In this document: piece after piece, positions 9,348-18,559 of the stretch
Position numbering within the stretch: the stretch's first letter is position 1
Layout: the number at the start of each line of letters is the position of its first letter
Assembly: GCF_040544485.1 (NCBI RefSeq)
Contig: NZ_JBDZDV010000001.1
Coordinates: 496,001 to 560,000, forward strand
Direction of reading: 5' to 3'
From: Lacicoccus halitifaciens
GTDB lineage: Bacteria > Bacillota > Bacilli > Staphylococcales > Salinicoccaceae
DNA: 64,000 nucleotides
The notes under the pieces: generated by a model
What the model saw: the letters and a program-made list of their open reading frames with translations, nothing else
What the model was told of the DNA's origin: nothing
The model's database searches: none
Translations under genes and position numbers: made by a program

Positions 9348-9376
9348 TAAAAGGCCGTAAACCCATACAGTTTACG
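9348..9376 (-). terminator. Terminator after the acetamidase gene
   Basis: Stem GGCCGTAAAC/GTTTACGGCC (about 9353-9380) with T-rich flanks on both sides, directly downstream of the minus-strand acetamidase stop. It separates that operon from the YciI unit. Confidence 0.8.
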
Positions 9377-9389
9377 GCCTTTTATAACA

Positions 9390-10469
9390 TCAGACTTCAG
9401 GTACAAAAGCATCTTTCGGTATAGTGACATGGACGCCCTTGTTCGTATTGACCACCTGTGTGATTTGAAGCTCCCCCGCCAGGGCAAGGAATGAATAGGC
9501 TTCCTGTTCCGTCATGTCCTGATATTCCTCCAAAAACTCGATGGCCTTCAAGGAAGCCTCTTCTGCCGCATCATCCAGGTTTTCATTGAACGCATGGATA
9601 TGCCACGCATCCTCCGTCTCGAGCAGAGGCTGCGAAAAGTGAAAATCCTTCCTCACCTTCACTCTGATCAGGCAGTTTGCCGAAGCTTCGACGCCCGTAC
9701 CGTTCAGTTCGCTGTCGCCCTGTGCGAGGTGGGCATCCCCGAGGGAGAGGAGTGCACCTTTGTTGAAAACGGGATAATACATCGTTGTATCCGCCCCGAT
9801 CCTCCAGTTGTCGATGTTGCCCCCGAAATTTGAAGGTGGCACGGTACTGATCTTCCCGTCCTCCTCCGGGGCGACACCGATCGTGCCCATATGGAGCTGG
9901 GCCGGGATCCGCATTCCCCGAAACCCTTCTTCTTTTGTGATTTCACTTTCGTCAACGATCCGGCCGTTTACGTCATAGGCGCCCGGATATTCGTATTTGT
10001 ATTTCTGGGTCAGCCACTGGGCATGATCATCCAATTCATAAATCATGACGTGCTCATTTTCCTCATACTTCTCTCTATGGAATAAAAAGCCCCAAGGTGC
10101 CGACAGATTAGAGCCGTATGGCTGTCTCGGCTCAATATCGAGAATCTGGACCTCCAGCATATCGCCTGGTTCTGCACCCTTCACTTCAATCGGCCCTGTA
10201 AGCAGGTGCGGCCCGGGCTTTCTAGACTCTTCCGGGATATTACGGTATATTTCCTTCGTCGTCTCGTCCATCATCAGCTCTGGTGCATCACCGGCCTGGT
10301 GGGTGATCGTTTCCACAAAGACGAAATCTCCAGACTCGACAGTGAGCACCGGGGCGAGGGAATTATCCCAGTGCCCCCAGTGGACCGTGCCGGAGTCCGC
10401 TTCCAGTACATGAAGCTTTGCATCTTTTATAAGGTCTGCCAAACTGCTTTTCAAATTTGAATAACGCAT
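9390..10469 (-). CDS. Acetamidase/formamidase family amide hydrolase
   Basis: The 359-aa protein shows the conserved pattern of the FmdA/AmdA family: a WGHWDNSLAPVLTVESGD segment near residue 30, ITHQAGDAPE, TGPIEVKGAEPGDMLEVQI, the GTIGVAP motif and the ALLSLGDAHLAQGDSE motif near residue 240. These enzymes release ammonia from short amides. It is the last gene of a three-gene minus-strand operon, 36 bases after the carrier gene, so a nitrogen- or carbon-scavenging role is likely. The natural amide cannot be told. Confidence 0.85.
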   Translation of the reverse strand: MRYSNLKSSLADLIKDAKLHVLEADSGTVHWGHWDNSLAPVLTVESGDFVFVETITHQAGDAPELMMDETTKEIYRNIPEESRKPGPHLLTGPIEVKGAEPGDMLEVQILDIEPRQPYGSNLSAPWGFLFHREKYEENEHVMIYELDDHAQWLTQKYKYEYPGAYDVNGRIVDESEITKEEGFRGMRIPAQLHMGTIGVAPEEDGKISTVPPSNFGGNIDNWRIGADTTMYYPVFNKGALLSLGDAHLAQGDSELNGTGVEASANCLIRVKVRKDFHFSQPLLETEDAWHIHAFNENLDDAAEEASLKAIEFLEEYQDMTEQEAYSFLALAGELQITQVVNTNKGVHVTIPKDAFVPEV

Positions 10470-10505
10470 TTTTCCACCCCCTTCGTTTATGATATCTTTA
10501 CCCTC

Positions 10506-12125
10506 TTATACCAGGAAATAAATGATCAGTGATATTCCGGAGACCATCAGTGCGGCAATGAGCGTGAATATCAGTGTCTGTTTATAGACATCTGCAATCT
10601 TATCCTGGATACCGGCGGTACTTGTTGCAAGTATGATATTCGAAGGTGCGATTGCATTACCGATTGCACCACCGGTCGATTGTGCAGCAATGGCCTGCGG
10701 CAGCGACAATCCGTCCATCGCATTGGCGACCGAGCCGTGCAATGGCGCGAACACCACGTTTGAAGAAGTGTTCGAGGATGTCATGAATGAACCGATGAGG
10801 CCGATGAAGTTCGCCAGAGCAAGGTATACCGGCGGGTTGGCCACGGTGCCGATGCCCAGAGCAAGCACTGTAATCTGCCCTGAAGCGCCCATGACTTCTG
10901 TCATGGTCAGGAAACCGGCAATCGCCAGGGATGCACCCAGGGCGTTGTCTTTCACGCCGTCCCAAATTTCCTTCCCGTAGCCGGAATCATATAAACCGAG
11001 CCGCTTATACCAGATGACGCCGAATATTGCACCAAGGAGTATATAGATGGCCGGATGCGTGAGGGATATTGGAGAATACTCCGCTGTCCCCTCCTCGGTG
11101 AAGCCGTAACCCGTCTCTGTCTCAGGGAACGGCGGGCCGAATTCAATCTGATCCAGGAAATTGCTGATCGTCGGCACGCCGAGTGCGACGACTGTCAGGA
11201 CAGTAAGGACATAGTATGGCATGAATGCCTTATGGATGGAGATGTCCGGCCTCTCCTCCTCTGTTTCCTCCCGGTCCTCTGGATCCTGCATGATCTTCGT
11301 CTTTTCATCAGACTTCGATTTTTCACCGTATTTCTTGGTTTTCGCAAACAGGATCAATGCAGCCATGGCAATCGCAGCCGGTATGAAGGCGCTGAGCTCA
11401 GGGCTGAACATCGCAACTATCATCTGGCCTCCGCCATGGATGATCGAGATGGTGATGATGAGCAGGAAACCGTCTTTGATGCCCTGCCATCCAGCATATA
11501 TGAATGCAATTGACAGGCCTGAGAGCAGGTTCACCGCCCACAGCATGAGGGTGGTGTAAAACAGCGTTGCAGTGATATTTTCTATTTCAACCGCGTTGAT
11601 GGTCGCTATCCATCCGACGCCGACCGTACCGAACATGTTGGCCCACAAGTGTCCTATCAATGGGATGACGACCGCAGCTACGGGTTTGACGCCGATTCCT
11701 ATAAGTAAAGGTGCCACCACTGCAATCGGAACACCGAACCCTGCCACACCCTGCAGGAAGGATGAAAATACCCAACCGAATGCAAGGACGAGGAACAGAT
11801 AGTTCTGGCTGTAATCCTCTATATCTTCCCTGATCACTTCAAATGCCCCGGCTTTTTTCGAGGAATGATAAAGGAATAAGGCTGTCCAGACGACCAGTAG
11901 TATGAACAGCGCTTCCCATAACCCTTTACCTACACCGACCGCCATGTTGTCGAGCGGTGCCTCGTAAAGGAAATATGCGATTGCCGCAGCGACTGCTGCG
12001 GCAATCCAGCCGGATGTGCCGCCCGACCATCTGAAGACCACCAGCATGATTAAAAGCAGTGCCAGCGGCAGCGCGGCCATCGACCAATGTAGTATATCCA
12101 ATGGTAGTGAATGATCCATTTCCAA
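10506..12125 (-). CDS. Lactate permease (LldP) family carrier
   Basis: A 539-aa polytopic membrane protein with a dozen or more hydrophobic segments. It carries family motifs LQGVAGFGVPIAVVAPLL, HLWANMFGTVGVGW and SSNTSSNVVFAPL near the C-terminus. A charged cytoplasmic loop near residue 265 (rich in D, E and K) splits the protein. Known members move L-lactate or glycolate. Here the gene sits between a gamma-glutamyltranspeptidase and an amidase, so the cargo may be an acid connected with those enzymes rather than lactate; that is inference. Confidence 0.8.
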   Translation of the reverse strand: MEMDHSLPLDILHWSMAALPLALLLIMLVVFRWSGGTSGWIAAAVAAAIAYFLYEAPLDNMAVGVGKGLWEALFILLVVWTALFLYHSSKKAGAFEVIREDIEDYSQNYLFLVLAFGWVFSSFLQGVAGFGVPIAVVAPLLIGIGVKPVAAVVIPLIGHLWANMFGTVGVGWIATINAVEIENITATLFYTTLMLWAVNLLSGLSIAFIYAGWQGIKDGFLLIITISIIHGGGQMIVAMFSPELSAFIPAAIAMAALILFAKTKKYGEKSKSDEKTKIMQDPEDREETEEERPDISIHKAFMPYYVLTVLTVVALGVPTISNFLDQIEFGPPFPETETGYGFTEEGTAEYSPISLTHPAIYILLGAIFGVIWYKRLGLYDSGYGKEIWDGVKDNALGASLAIAGFLTMTEVMGASGQITVLALGIGTVANPPVYLALANFIGLIGSFMTSSNTSSNVVFAPLHGSVANAMDGLSLPQAIAAQSTGGAIGNAIAPSNIILATSTAGIQDKIADVYKQTLIFTLIAALMVSGISLIIYFLV

Positions 12126-12148
12126 TAAACTCCTTTACTATTATTTAA

Positions 12149-13792
12149 TTACCAGCTGAGAGCGATGCCGTCCCCTCTCGGGTCTGCACCCGCTTCGTAA
12201 AGTCCGTCTTCAATCCGTATGGCCTGCGCATGCCCCATCGTCTGGGAATAGGCAGGCAGTATCTCCACTTCGTGGCCGAGGCTTTCAAGTGCCTCTATGT
12301 TGCTGTCCGCAACACGCTTTTCGAATTTCAGCGAGTCACTGTCATCGCCCCATGTGCGGCCGTACAGCCATCTCGGTGCTTCAATCGCCTGCTGGACGTT
12401 GTAGCCGAAGTCGACGATCCTTGTGATGAGGGCACTCTGGGTCTGCGGCTGTCCTTCGCCGCCCATTGAACCCATCAGAAGATAAGGTCTGCCGTTCTTC
12501 ATCACCATGGCCGGCATGATTGTATGGAACGTCTTCTTGCCTGGTTCCAGCCTGTTGATGTGATTGCCGTCCAGGGAAAAGAACGAGCCCCTGTTCTGCA
12601 GCAGGAAGCCGCCGTCTGCCATGAATCCTGAGCCGAATTCATGGTAAACGCTCTGTATCATGGACACGGCATTGCCCTCTCCATCGACTGCTGCGAAATA
12701 CGTCGTATCCCTGTTGGTTTTAAGCGCAGGCAGACGATTCAGATCTTCCTGTAAATTCGCTTTGTCTTCACTGAAATGATCCAGCATCCGGGTGGTCTGT
12801 TCATCCGAGAGCAGTTCATCGACGGGTACATGTTCCTTATCAGGATCTGTCACCCACTGGTCCCTGTATTGAAATGTAATCTTAGCTGCTTCTGCCATGA
12901 GGTGGTAATATTGAGGGGTGTTATCTCTTAAGCGGTTGAAATCAAATTGGTTGAAAATATTCAGCATCATCAATGCTGCAACGCCCTGTGTATTGGGCTT
13001 CAATTGATAAACTTCATAGTCATCACGGTAAGTCGTGGATATCGGATCCTGCCATTCACTTTTATGATTTTTCAGATCCTCCATCGACAGCAGTCCGCCT
13101 GCATCCTGAAGTGAAGCAGTCATCTTCTCTCCCACTTCTCCTTCATAGAAAGCCGAAGCACCTTCTTTTGCGATGCTTTTCAATGTTTCGGCAAGCTCAC
13201 TCTGCACTAAAATATCATTCGTTTTCAATGGCTCTCCGTCCGGTATGAAAACAGCAGCAGTCTTATCATGCTGATCGATCTTATCCTTCTCCTGGATTAT
13301 GAAATCCGCAAGCTTCTCCGTCACCGGAAAACCTTCTTCCGCGTGATAAACGGCTTCTTCAAAAAGCTCCGCCCATTCCAGACGGCCGTATTTTTCATGC
13401 ATCGCTTCCCATGCCGCAACCGTACCCGGCACGGTCCCGCTCGACAGCGGCCCTTCCTCGGGTATGCTGTCATATCCTTTCTCTTTGAAAAAATCGATCG
13501 TCGCCTTCCCTGCAGCTTTACCGCTGCCGTTCATGGCACGTACATTGTCCTCATTCCCGTCTTTGATGAGGGCGAATAAATCCCCGCCGATACCTGCCAT
13601 ATGGGGATATACAACCGACAGCACAGCATTCGAAGCAATCGCTGCTTCTACAGCATGGCCGCCTCTTCTTATGATGTTCTCACCGGCCTGCGTCGCAAGG
13701 TAATGCGGCGTTGTCACGGCTCCGCGCTTTCCTGTCGCAGGACTTCTGCCGGTTTCCAAAAAATCCATTTCCTGGTTTCCTGATTCCAACAT
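12149..13792 (-). CDS. Gamma-glutamyltranspeptidase family protein (YwrD-like, no signal peptide)
   Basis: Ntn-hydrolase precursor of 547 aa. The catalytic threonine that becomes the new N-terminus after self-cleavage is in NRDTTYFAAVDGEGNAVS (about residue 360), and GSMGGEGQPQTQ near residue 430 is the glycine-rich oxyanion motif. No signal peptide is visible, so it should act inside the cell, as in YwrD-type members. First gene of the operon, behind the promoter at 13861-13889 and the ribosome site AAAGGTGAT. Substrate may be a gamma-glutamyl compound or another amide. Confidence 0.85.
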   Translation of the reverse strand: MLESGNQEMDFLETGRSPATGKRGAVTTPHYLATQAGENIIRRGGHAVEAAIASNAVLSVVYPHMAGIGGDLFALIKDGNEDNVRAMNGSGKAAGKATIDFFKEKGYDSIPEEGPLSSGTVPGTVAAWEAMHEKYGRLEWAELFEEAVYHAEEGFPVTEKLADFIIQEKDKIDQHDKTAAVFIPDGEPLKTNDILVQSELAETLKSIAKEGASAFYEGEVGEKMTASLQDAGGLLSMEDLKNHKSEWQDPISTTYRDDYEVYQLKPNTQGVAALMMLNIFNQFDFNRLRDNTPQYYHLMAEAAKITFQYRDQWVTDPDKEHVPVDELLSDEQTTRMLDHFSEDKANLQEDLNRLPALKTNRDTTYFAAVDGEGNAVSMIQSVYHEFGSGFMADGGFLLQNRGSFFSLDGNHINRLEPGKKTFHTIMPAMVMKNGRPYLLMGSMGGEGQPQTQSALITRIVDFGYNVQQAIEAPRWLYGRTWGDDSDSLKFEKRVADSNIEALESLGHEVEILPAYSQTMGHAQAIRIEDGLYEAGADPRGDGIALSW

Positions 13793-13860
13793 TTATATCA
13801 CCTTTCCATATAATCATTCAACCCGTGTCTTCCCGCTTCCAACAGTGGAATAAACTTCAA

Positions 13861-13889
13861 ATTGTAGACCTATATGTCAGAAATGTGAA
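13861..13889 (-). promoter_or_regulatory. Promoter of the gamma-glutamyltranspeptidase operon
   Basis: Minus strand TTCACA (13889-13884), 17-base spacer, TACAAT (13866-13861). It lies about 70 bases upstream of the start codon. Confidence 0.65.
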
Positions 13890-13935
13890 AACCATAATAA
13901 ACATGCAAGTATAATGTAAATAGTAAATTTTTCAC

Positions 13936-13969
13936 ATAAATAAACCGTACAGAGCTATTCTGTACGGTT
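13936..13969 (-). terminator. Terminator after aspS
   Basis: Stem AACCGTACAG/CTGTACGGTT (13943-13969) with a seven-base loop, followed on the minus strand by a broken T-tract. It lies 50 bases past the aspS stop. Confidence 0.7.
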
Positions 13970-14018
13970 CCGGGGTAAAACTATTCTTATATGAAATCTC
14001 CTGCAGCAGGCAAGTATA

Positions 14019-15779
14019 TCACTCTTCTGTTTTCACGCTGATGTGCAGTTCCTCCAGCTGATCTTCGGATACGGCTGACGGTGCGTTCATCATCAGATCG
14101 CTTGCACTTGCGGTTTTAGGGAATGCGATGACGTCCCTGATGTTGTCGGTGCCTGCAAGCAGCATGACGAAGCGGTCGAAGCCGTAGGCGATGCCGCCAT
14201 GGGGCGGTGCACCGTATGTGAATGCCTCAAGCAGGAATCCGAACTGCTCATCCCGCTCTTCATCGGTGAATCCGAGTGCACGGAACATCCGCTCCTGCAG
14301 CACCCTGTCGTGGATGCGGATAGAGCCCCCGCCGAGTTCATAGCCGTTCAAGACGATGTCGTAGGCATTGGCCTTCACTTCTTCCGGTGCAGTCTCAAGC
14401 TTGTCTTCATCCTCTTTCTTCGGTGAGGTGAATGGATGGTGGGCGGCGACGTAACGGTCATTGTCCTCATCATACTCAAGGAGCGGCCAGTCCGTCACCC
14501 ACAGGAAGTTGAACTGTTCCTTATCGATCAGTCCAAGATCTTTCCCGAGCTTGTTGCGCAGGTTCCCGAGTGATGCATGGACGACTTTTTTCTTATCAGC
14601 CACAAACAGCACCAGGTCGTTTGAGCCGATGCCGAGCAAAGATTTGAGCTCAGCCTGTTTTTCTTCATCAAAGAATTTCGCAATCGGCCCGGTGAATCCA
14701 TCTTCCGAAGATTTCATCCACGCGAGACCTTTGGCGCCATATGTCTTCACAAAGCTTTCAAGCTTGTCTATGTCTTTCCTTGAATAAGCATCCGCCTGAT
14801 CCGGCACGACAAGTGCGTTCACCATGCCGCCCGATTCCGCCGTGGATTTGAATACTTTGAATTCCGTCGTCCTGCTGAATTCGGTGATGTCCTGAAGGTA
14901 CAGACCGAACCGTGTATCCGGTTTATCCACGCCGTACTTCGCCATGGCTTCATCATAGGTGATTCTCTGGAACGGTGTGGTGACTTCCACGCCCTTGACG
15001 TCTTTCATGATCTGCGTGATCATTCTTTCATTCAGTGCGATGACATCTTCCTGACCGACGAATGACTGTTCGATATCGATCTGCGTGAATTCCGGCTGCC
15101 TGTCGGCGCGCAGGTCCTCATCCCTGAAACATTTGACGATCTGATAGTACTTCTCCATTCCGGAAAGCATCAGCAGCTGCTTGTAAATCTGCGGCGACTG
15201 CGGGAGTGCGTAAAATTCACCTTCATGCACGCGTGATGGGACGAGATAATCCCGTGCACCTTCCGGTGTTGATTTTGAAAGTACAGGCGTCTCAACATCG
15301 ATGAAACCTTCTTCATCCAAAAAGCGGCTCACACTCTGCTTCAGGCGGTGACGCAGCTTCAGGATGTTCTGCAGTTTCGGCCGCCTCAAGTCCAGATATC
15401 TGTACTTCAGTTTGACGTCTTCGGTGACGGTCTCGTCCTGAATATGGAACGGCGGTGTTTTCGCCTTTGAAATCACATCGATTTCATCAACGATGACCTC
15501 GATTTCCCCGGTATCGATATTCGGATTGACCTGTGATGCATCCCTCTTTGATATCGTACCGTTTATATTGATGACGTATTCACTCCGTACATCTTCCGCT
15601 GTGTTCAGCGCCTTTTCCGAAACTTCCGGATTGAAGACGATCTGGATGACACCGCTCCGGTCCCTGAGGTCAATGAAGATCAGTCCGCCGAGGTCGCGCC
15701 TTCTCTGGACCCAGCCGGATAGTTGGACGGATGCCCCCGCCTCTTTGCCAATCGTTTCTGAAATGAATGCTCTAGTCAT
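14019..15779 (-). CDS. aspS: Aspartyl-tRNA synthetase
   Basis: Class IIb synthetase of 586 aa. It has the N-terminal OB-fold anticodon-binding domain (SGWVQRRRDLGGLIFIDLRDRSG), the catalytic core with FRDEDLRADRQPEFTQID, a GAD insertion and the C-terminal motif 3 region HGGIAYGFDRFVMLLAG. Length is typical of bacterial AspRS. It follows hisS by three bases and shares the T-box leader upstream of hisS. Confidence 0.97.
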   Translation of the reverse strand: MTRAFISETIGKEAGASVQLSGWVQRRRDLGGLIFIDLRDRSGVIQIVFNPEVSEKALNTAEDVRSEYVININGTISKRDASQVNPNIDTGEIEVIVDEIDVISKAKTPPFHIQDETVTEDVKLKYRYLDLRRPKLQNILKLRHRLKQSVSRFLDEEGFIDVETPVLSKSTPEGARDYLVPSRVHEGEFYALPQSPQIYKQLLMLSGMEKYYQIVKCFRDEDLRADRQPEFTQIDIEQSFVGQEDVIALNERMITQIMKDVKGVEVTTPFQRITYDEAMAKYGVDKPDTRFGLYLQDITEFSRTTEFKVFKSTAESGGMVNALVVPDQADAYSRKDIDKLESFVKTYGAKGLAWMKSSEDGFTGPIAKFFDEEKQAELKSLLGIGSNDLVLFVADKKKVVHASLGNLRNKLGKDLGLIDKEQFNFLWVTDWPLLEYDEDNDRYVAAHHPFTSPKKEDEDKLETAPEEVKANAYDIVLNGYELGGGSIRIHDRVLQERMFRALGFTDEERDEQFGFLLEAFTYGAPPHGGIAYGFDRFVMLLAGTDNIRDVIAFPKTASASDLMMNAPSAVSEDQLEELHISVKTEE

Positions 15780-15782
15780 TTT

Positions 15783-17042
15783 TTAATCCTCCAAGTAGTT
15801 TTTCAGTTCATCTATGTTCATCTTCTGGGACGCCCCGTCCTGCATGCTCTTGAGCTCGACCTCGCCGGAATTGATTTCATCTTCCCCGAGGACGATGACA
15901 TGTTCAGCACGTTTCCTGTCGGCATCTTTCATCTGGGCTTTCAATTTCCTGCGCTTATAATCCATATCGGCGCTGATGCCCTTCGTCCTGAGCTCATGCA
16001 GCAGAGTGCCGGCCTTATCAAATGAATTGTCATCCATCGTGCAGATGTACAGCTTGATGCCTTTAGGCTGTTCAAGCTCAATGCCTTCCGCCTCCAGGGC
16101 CATCAGCAGCCGCTCTATGCTGAGTGCAAATCCGATGCCGGTCTCGTGCGGGCCGTCCAGCAGTTCGAGCAGGCCGTTATACCGGCCGCCGCCGCAAAGC
16201 GTGGTGATCGCGCCGAAGCCTTCAGCATCACTCATCAGCTCGAAAGCGGTATGTGTATAATAATCGAGCCCCCTGACCAGGTTGTAATCCACTTCATATT
16301 CGATGCCTATATCGGTCAGCTTTTCCTTCACCGTCTCGAAATATGCCTTGGACTCTTCATTCAGGAAGTTATAGATGACGGGCGCTGTTTTGACCAGTTC
16401 GTGATCCCTGTCTTTTTTGCAGTCGAGGATCCTCATCGGGTTTGTGTCGATTCTGGATTGGCAGTCGGCACAGAATTCATCGATCCTCGGTTCAAAATGG
16501 CTGACGAGCGCATCGTTGTATTCCTTCCGGCTCTGATGGTCGCCGATCGAGTTGATATAGAGTTTCAGGTTCTTCAGTCCGAACGACTGGTAAATGTGCA
16601 TGAGCATGCTCAGCACCTCGACATCAATCAGCGGATCTTCCACACCGATGGCTTCAATGCCGAACTGTACGAACTGGCGGTAGCGTCCCTTCTGTTTCCG
16701 CTCGTATCTGAACATCGGTTCCTTGTAGAACACTTTCACCGGCTGGTTGACGTCGTGCTGCATCTTGTTTTCGATATAGCTCCTCACGACCGGTGCCGTG
16801 CCTTCAGGCCTCAAAGTCAGGCTGCGCCCGCCCTTGTCCTCGAAAGTGTACATTTCCTTGTTCACGATATCCGTCGAGCCGCCGACGCCCCTCACGAACA
16901 GCTCTGTCGCTTCAAAGACAGGGGTGCGGATTTCCCGGTAATTGTAATTTGCAGCGATTTCCCTCAACTTCTCTTCTATGACCTGCCACTTGTAACTTTC
17001 CCCGGGCAGTATGTCCTGCGTCCCTCTTGGTATTTGAATCAT
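15783..17042 (-). CDS. hisS: Histidyl-tRNA synthetase
   Basis: Class IIa synthetase of 419 aa starting MIQIPRGTQDILPGES. Motif 2 is FRYERKQKGRYRQFVQFGIEA written in part, the His-specific RGLDYYTHTAFE lies near residue 255, and GGGRYNGL near residue 275. A C-terminal anticodon-binding domain follows. GAGGAGTGG precedes the ATG. First gene of hisS-aspS, regulated by the T-box leader immediately upstream. Confidence 0.97.
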   Translation of the reverse strand: MIQIPRGTQDILPGESYKWQVIEEKLREIAANYNYREIRTPVFEATELFVRGVGGSTDIVNKEMYTFEDKGGRSLTLRPEGTAPVVRSYIENKMQHDVNQPVKVFYKEPMFRYERKQKGRYRQFVQFGIEAIGVEDPLIDVEVLSMLMHIYQSFGLKNLKLYINSIGDHQSRKEYNDALVSHFEPRIDEFCADCQSRIDTNPMRILDCKKDRDHELVKTAPVIYNFLNEESKAYFETVKEKLTDIGIEYEVDYNLVRGLDYYTHTAFELMSDAEGFGAITTLCGGGRYNGLLELLDGPHETGIGFALSIERLLMALEAEGIELEQPKGIKLYICTMDDNSFDKAGTLLHELRTKGISADMDYKRRKLKAQMKDADRKRAEHVIVLGEDEINSGEVELKSMQDGASQKMNIDELKNYLED

Positions 17043-17311
17043 TCTTCACCACTCCTCATAAAATAAAAAAAGCCCCTTATACCTCGAAAGGTATAAGGGA
17101 CGAAATTGCCGTGTTGCCACCCTAATTTGACCGATCCCGCTCCGGATCGATCCTTTGGCATGATAACGATTGCCACCGTCTGTCAATGACAGCATCTCCT
17201 CCGAAGTGTCGGCAGATATATTTTACGGGTGTTCACTTTCAGCATATGTGAACATCTCTGGAACCCGCTGTGATATACCCTCTTCAGATCAAATGATTTT
17301 CATTTATATTA
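17043..17311 (-). promoter_or_regulatory. T-box riboswitch leader of hisS-aspS, with overlapping GAC/CAC specifier candidate
   Basis: The minus strand carries the T-box sequence AGGGTGGCAACACGG (17123-17109). It is followed by a terminator stem CCCTTATACC/GGTATAAGGG (17074-17099) and a U-run at 17072-17064. The base of stem I can form from CTGAAG (17287-17282) and CTTCGG (17206-17201). Immediately 5' of the latter strand is GACA, the position expected for a specifier followed by a purine, so Asp (GAC, 17210-17208) is the best reading; a His codon CAC overlaps it at 17208-17206. Uncharged tRNA should stabilise the antiterminator and switch on both synthetase genes. Confidence 0.88.
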
Positions 17312-17317
17312 ATGTAT

Positions 17318-17346
17318 ATATTAGTCATTCGGCCATTCAAAGTCAA
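17318..17346 (-). promoter_or_regulatory. Promoter of the T-box/hisS-aspS transcript
   Basis: Minus strand TTGACT (17346-17341), 17-base spacer, TAATAT (17323-17318), placed so that transcription starts just before the T-box leader and just after the lytH stop. Confidence 0.75.
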
Positions 17347-17351
17347 GACAA

Positions 17352-18098
17352 TCAATACAAATAATCGTGTATGCCTTCGACGATGGCCCGGGCCATCAAG
17401 TCCTGGTATGCTTCATCGGATAACAGCCTGTCGTCGATTTCATTGCTCAAATAACCCAGTTCGATCAGGACTGCGGGATAATCGAGCTGCCATGTGACCT
17501 GATAATTCGACTGATGCGTACCGCGGTTGCGGAACTTTGAATATCCGTCCAGTGCAGTGTTCATCGTTTCCGCAAATTCACGCTGGTATTCATACGTGTA
17601 ATATGTCGTGAAGCCGGTGATGGAAGCGTCGTTCATCGCATCACTATGCAGGCTGATGAATAAGTCCCCCTGGACTTCCCTGTCATCGAGCGAGGCATAT
17701 TCATCCTGCCCTCTCGTGAATTCGACATCGGCGCCTGCAGCTTCAAGCGTTTCTGCAGTCTTGAGGGCGATGCTGTAGACGATTTCAGCCTCCGTCTTGC
17801 CCGATACGCTCGGAGCGCCGGGGTCCCTGCCACCGTGGCCGGGATCGATGATGATTGTCTCCCCGTCGAATGATATATCCGCTTCCTGGTCAAAATCCAT
17901 CGCGACGTAAGTCCATTCTTCATCATCCCCGCCCCCGGCAAGGGCCGACACGGTCAAAAACATGAAGTAGACAATTGATATGACCGCAACTGCAGATAAA
18001 ATGAAGAAGAGCGGGATAAGGTAGGCAGGCTTCCTGTTCTTTAAAAACCGGATGAATGTTTGTACGAACCCATCCGCACCTTTCCTTACACTGTTCAT
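17352..18098 (-). CDS. lytH: Membrane-anchored N-acetylmuramoyl-L-alanine amidase (LytH-like)
   Basis: The 248-aa protein has a short cytoplasmic tail, one membrane segment (about residues 27-52) and an extracellular Amidase_3 domain. Zinc ligands are visible as H88 in IIIDPGHGG, E103 in the KTEAEI segment and H151 in SLHSD; the catalytic glutamate is in VLIELGYLSN. In S. aureus LytH works with the membrane protein ActH to remove stem peptides and so limit where new wall is made. Position between hisS and dtd is the staphylococcal one. It is somewhat shorter than S. aureus LytH. Confidence 0.88.
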   Translation of the reverse strand: MNSVRKGADGFVQTFIRFLKNRKPAYLIPLFFILSAVAVISIVYFMFLTVSALAGGGDDEEWTYVAMDFDQEADISFDGETIIIDPGHGGRDPGAPSVSGKTEAEIVYSIALKTAETLEAAGADVEFTRGQDEYASLDDREVQGDLFISLHSDAMNDASITGFTTYYTYEYQREFAETMNTALDGYSKFRNRGTHQSNYQVTWQLDYPAVLIELGYLSNEIDDRLLSDEAYQDLMARAIVEGIHDYLY

Positions 18099-18550
18099 CA
18101 GAGGATCTTGCCGTCCCTGGACTCGTAAATGATGGTGATGGGGCCGTCGTTATTGATGTAAACATTCATGTGCTCGCCGAAAAAGCCCTCTTTCACCGTC
18201 AGGCCATAGCTTTCGAGTGCCGTATTGAATTCTTTGTACAATTCGATTGCACGGTCACTCTTGGCAGCCCGAGTGAAGCTCGGCCGGTTGCCCTTTTTGA
18301 CATCGGCATACAGGGTGAACTGGGAAATGCTCAAAATTTCGCCTTTGACATCATCGATCGAAAGGTTGATTTTATCTTCATCATCTTCGAAGTTCCTGGA
18401 TTTTGCGATCTTTTCGGCAAGCTTCACTGCATCCGCCGACGTCGATTCTTCACTGACACCTACAAGGAGTACATATCCGTGATTGATCTCATTATACAGA
18501 TCCTGTTTCACCACACGGGCATCCCTGACTTTCTGTAGAACCACCTTCAT
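18098..18550 (-). CDS. dtd: D-aminoacyl-tRNA deacylase
   Basis: Hydrolyses D-amino acids mischarged on tRNA. The 150-aa protein starts MKVVLQKVRDARV and has the catalytic SQFTLYADVKKGNRPSFT motif (about residue 77) and the C-terminal NDGPITI segment that holds the cross-subunit Gly-cisPro element. Its last base overlaps the first base of lytH and it follows rel by 9 bases, so it belongs to the rel-dtd-lytH unit seen in staphylococci. Confidence 0.95.
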   Translation of the reverse strand: MKVVLQKVRDARVVKQDLYNEINHGYVLLVGVSEESTSADAVKLAEKIAKSRNFEDDEDKINLSIDDVKGEILSISQFTLYADVKKGNRPSFTRAAKSDRAIELYKEFNTALESYGLTVKEGFFGEHMNVYINNDGPITIIYESRDGKIL

Positions 18551-18559
18551 CTTTTCACC

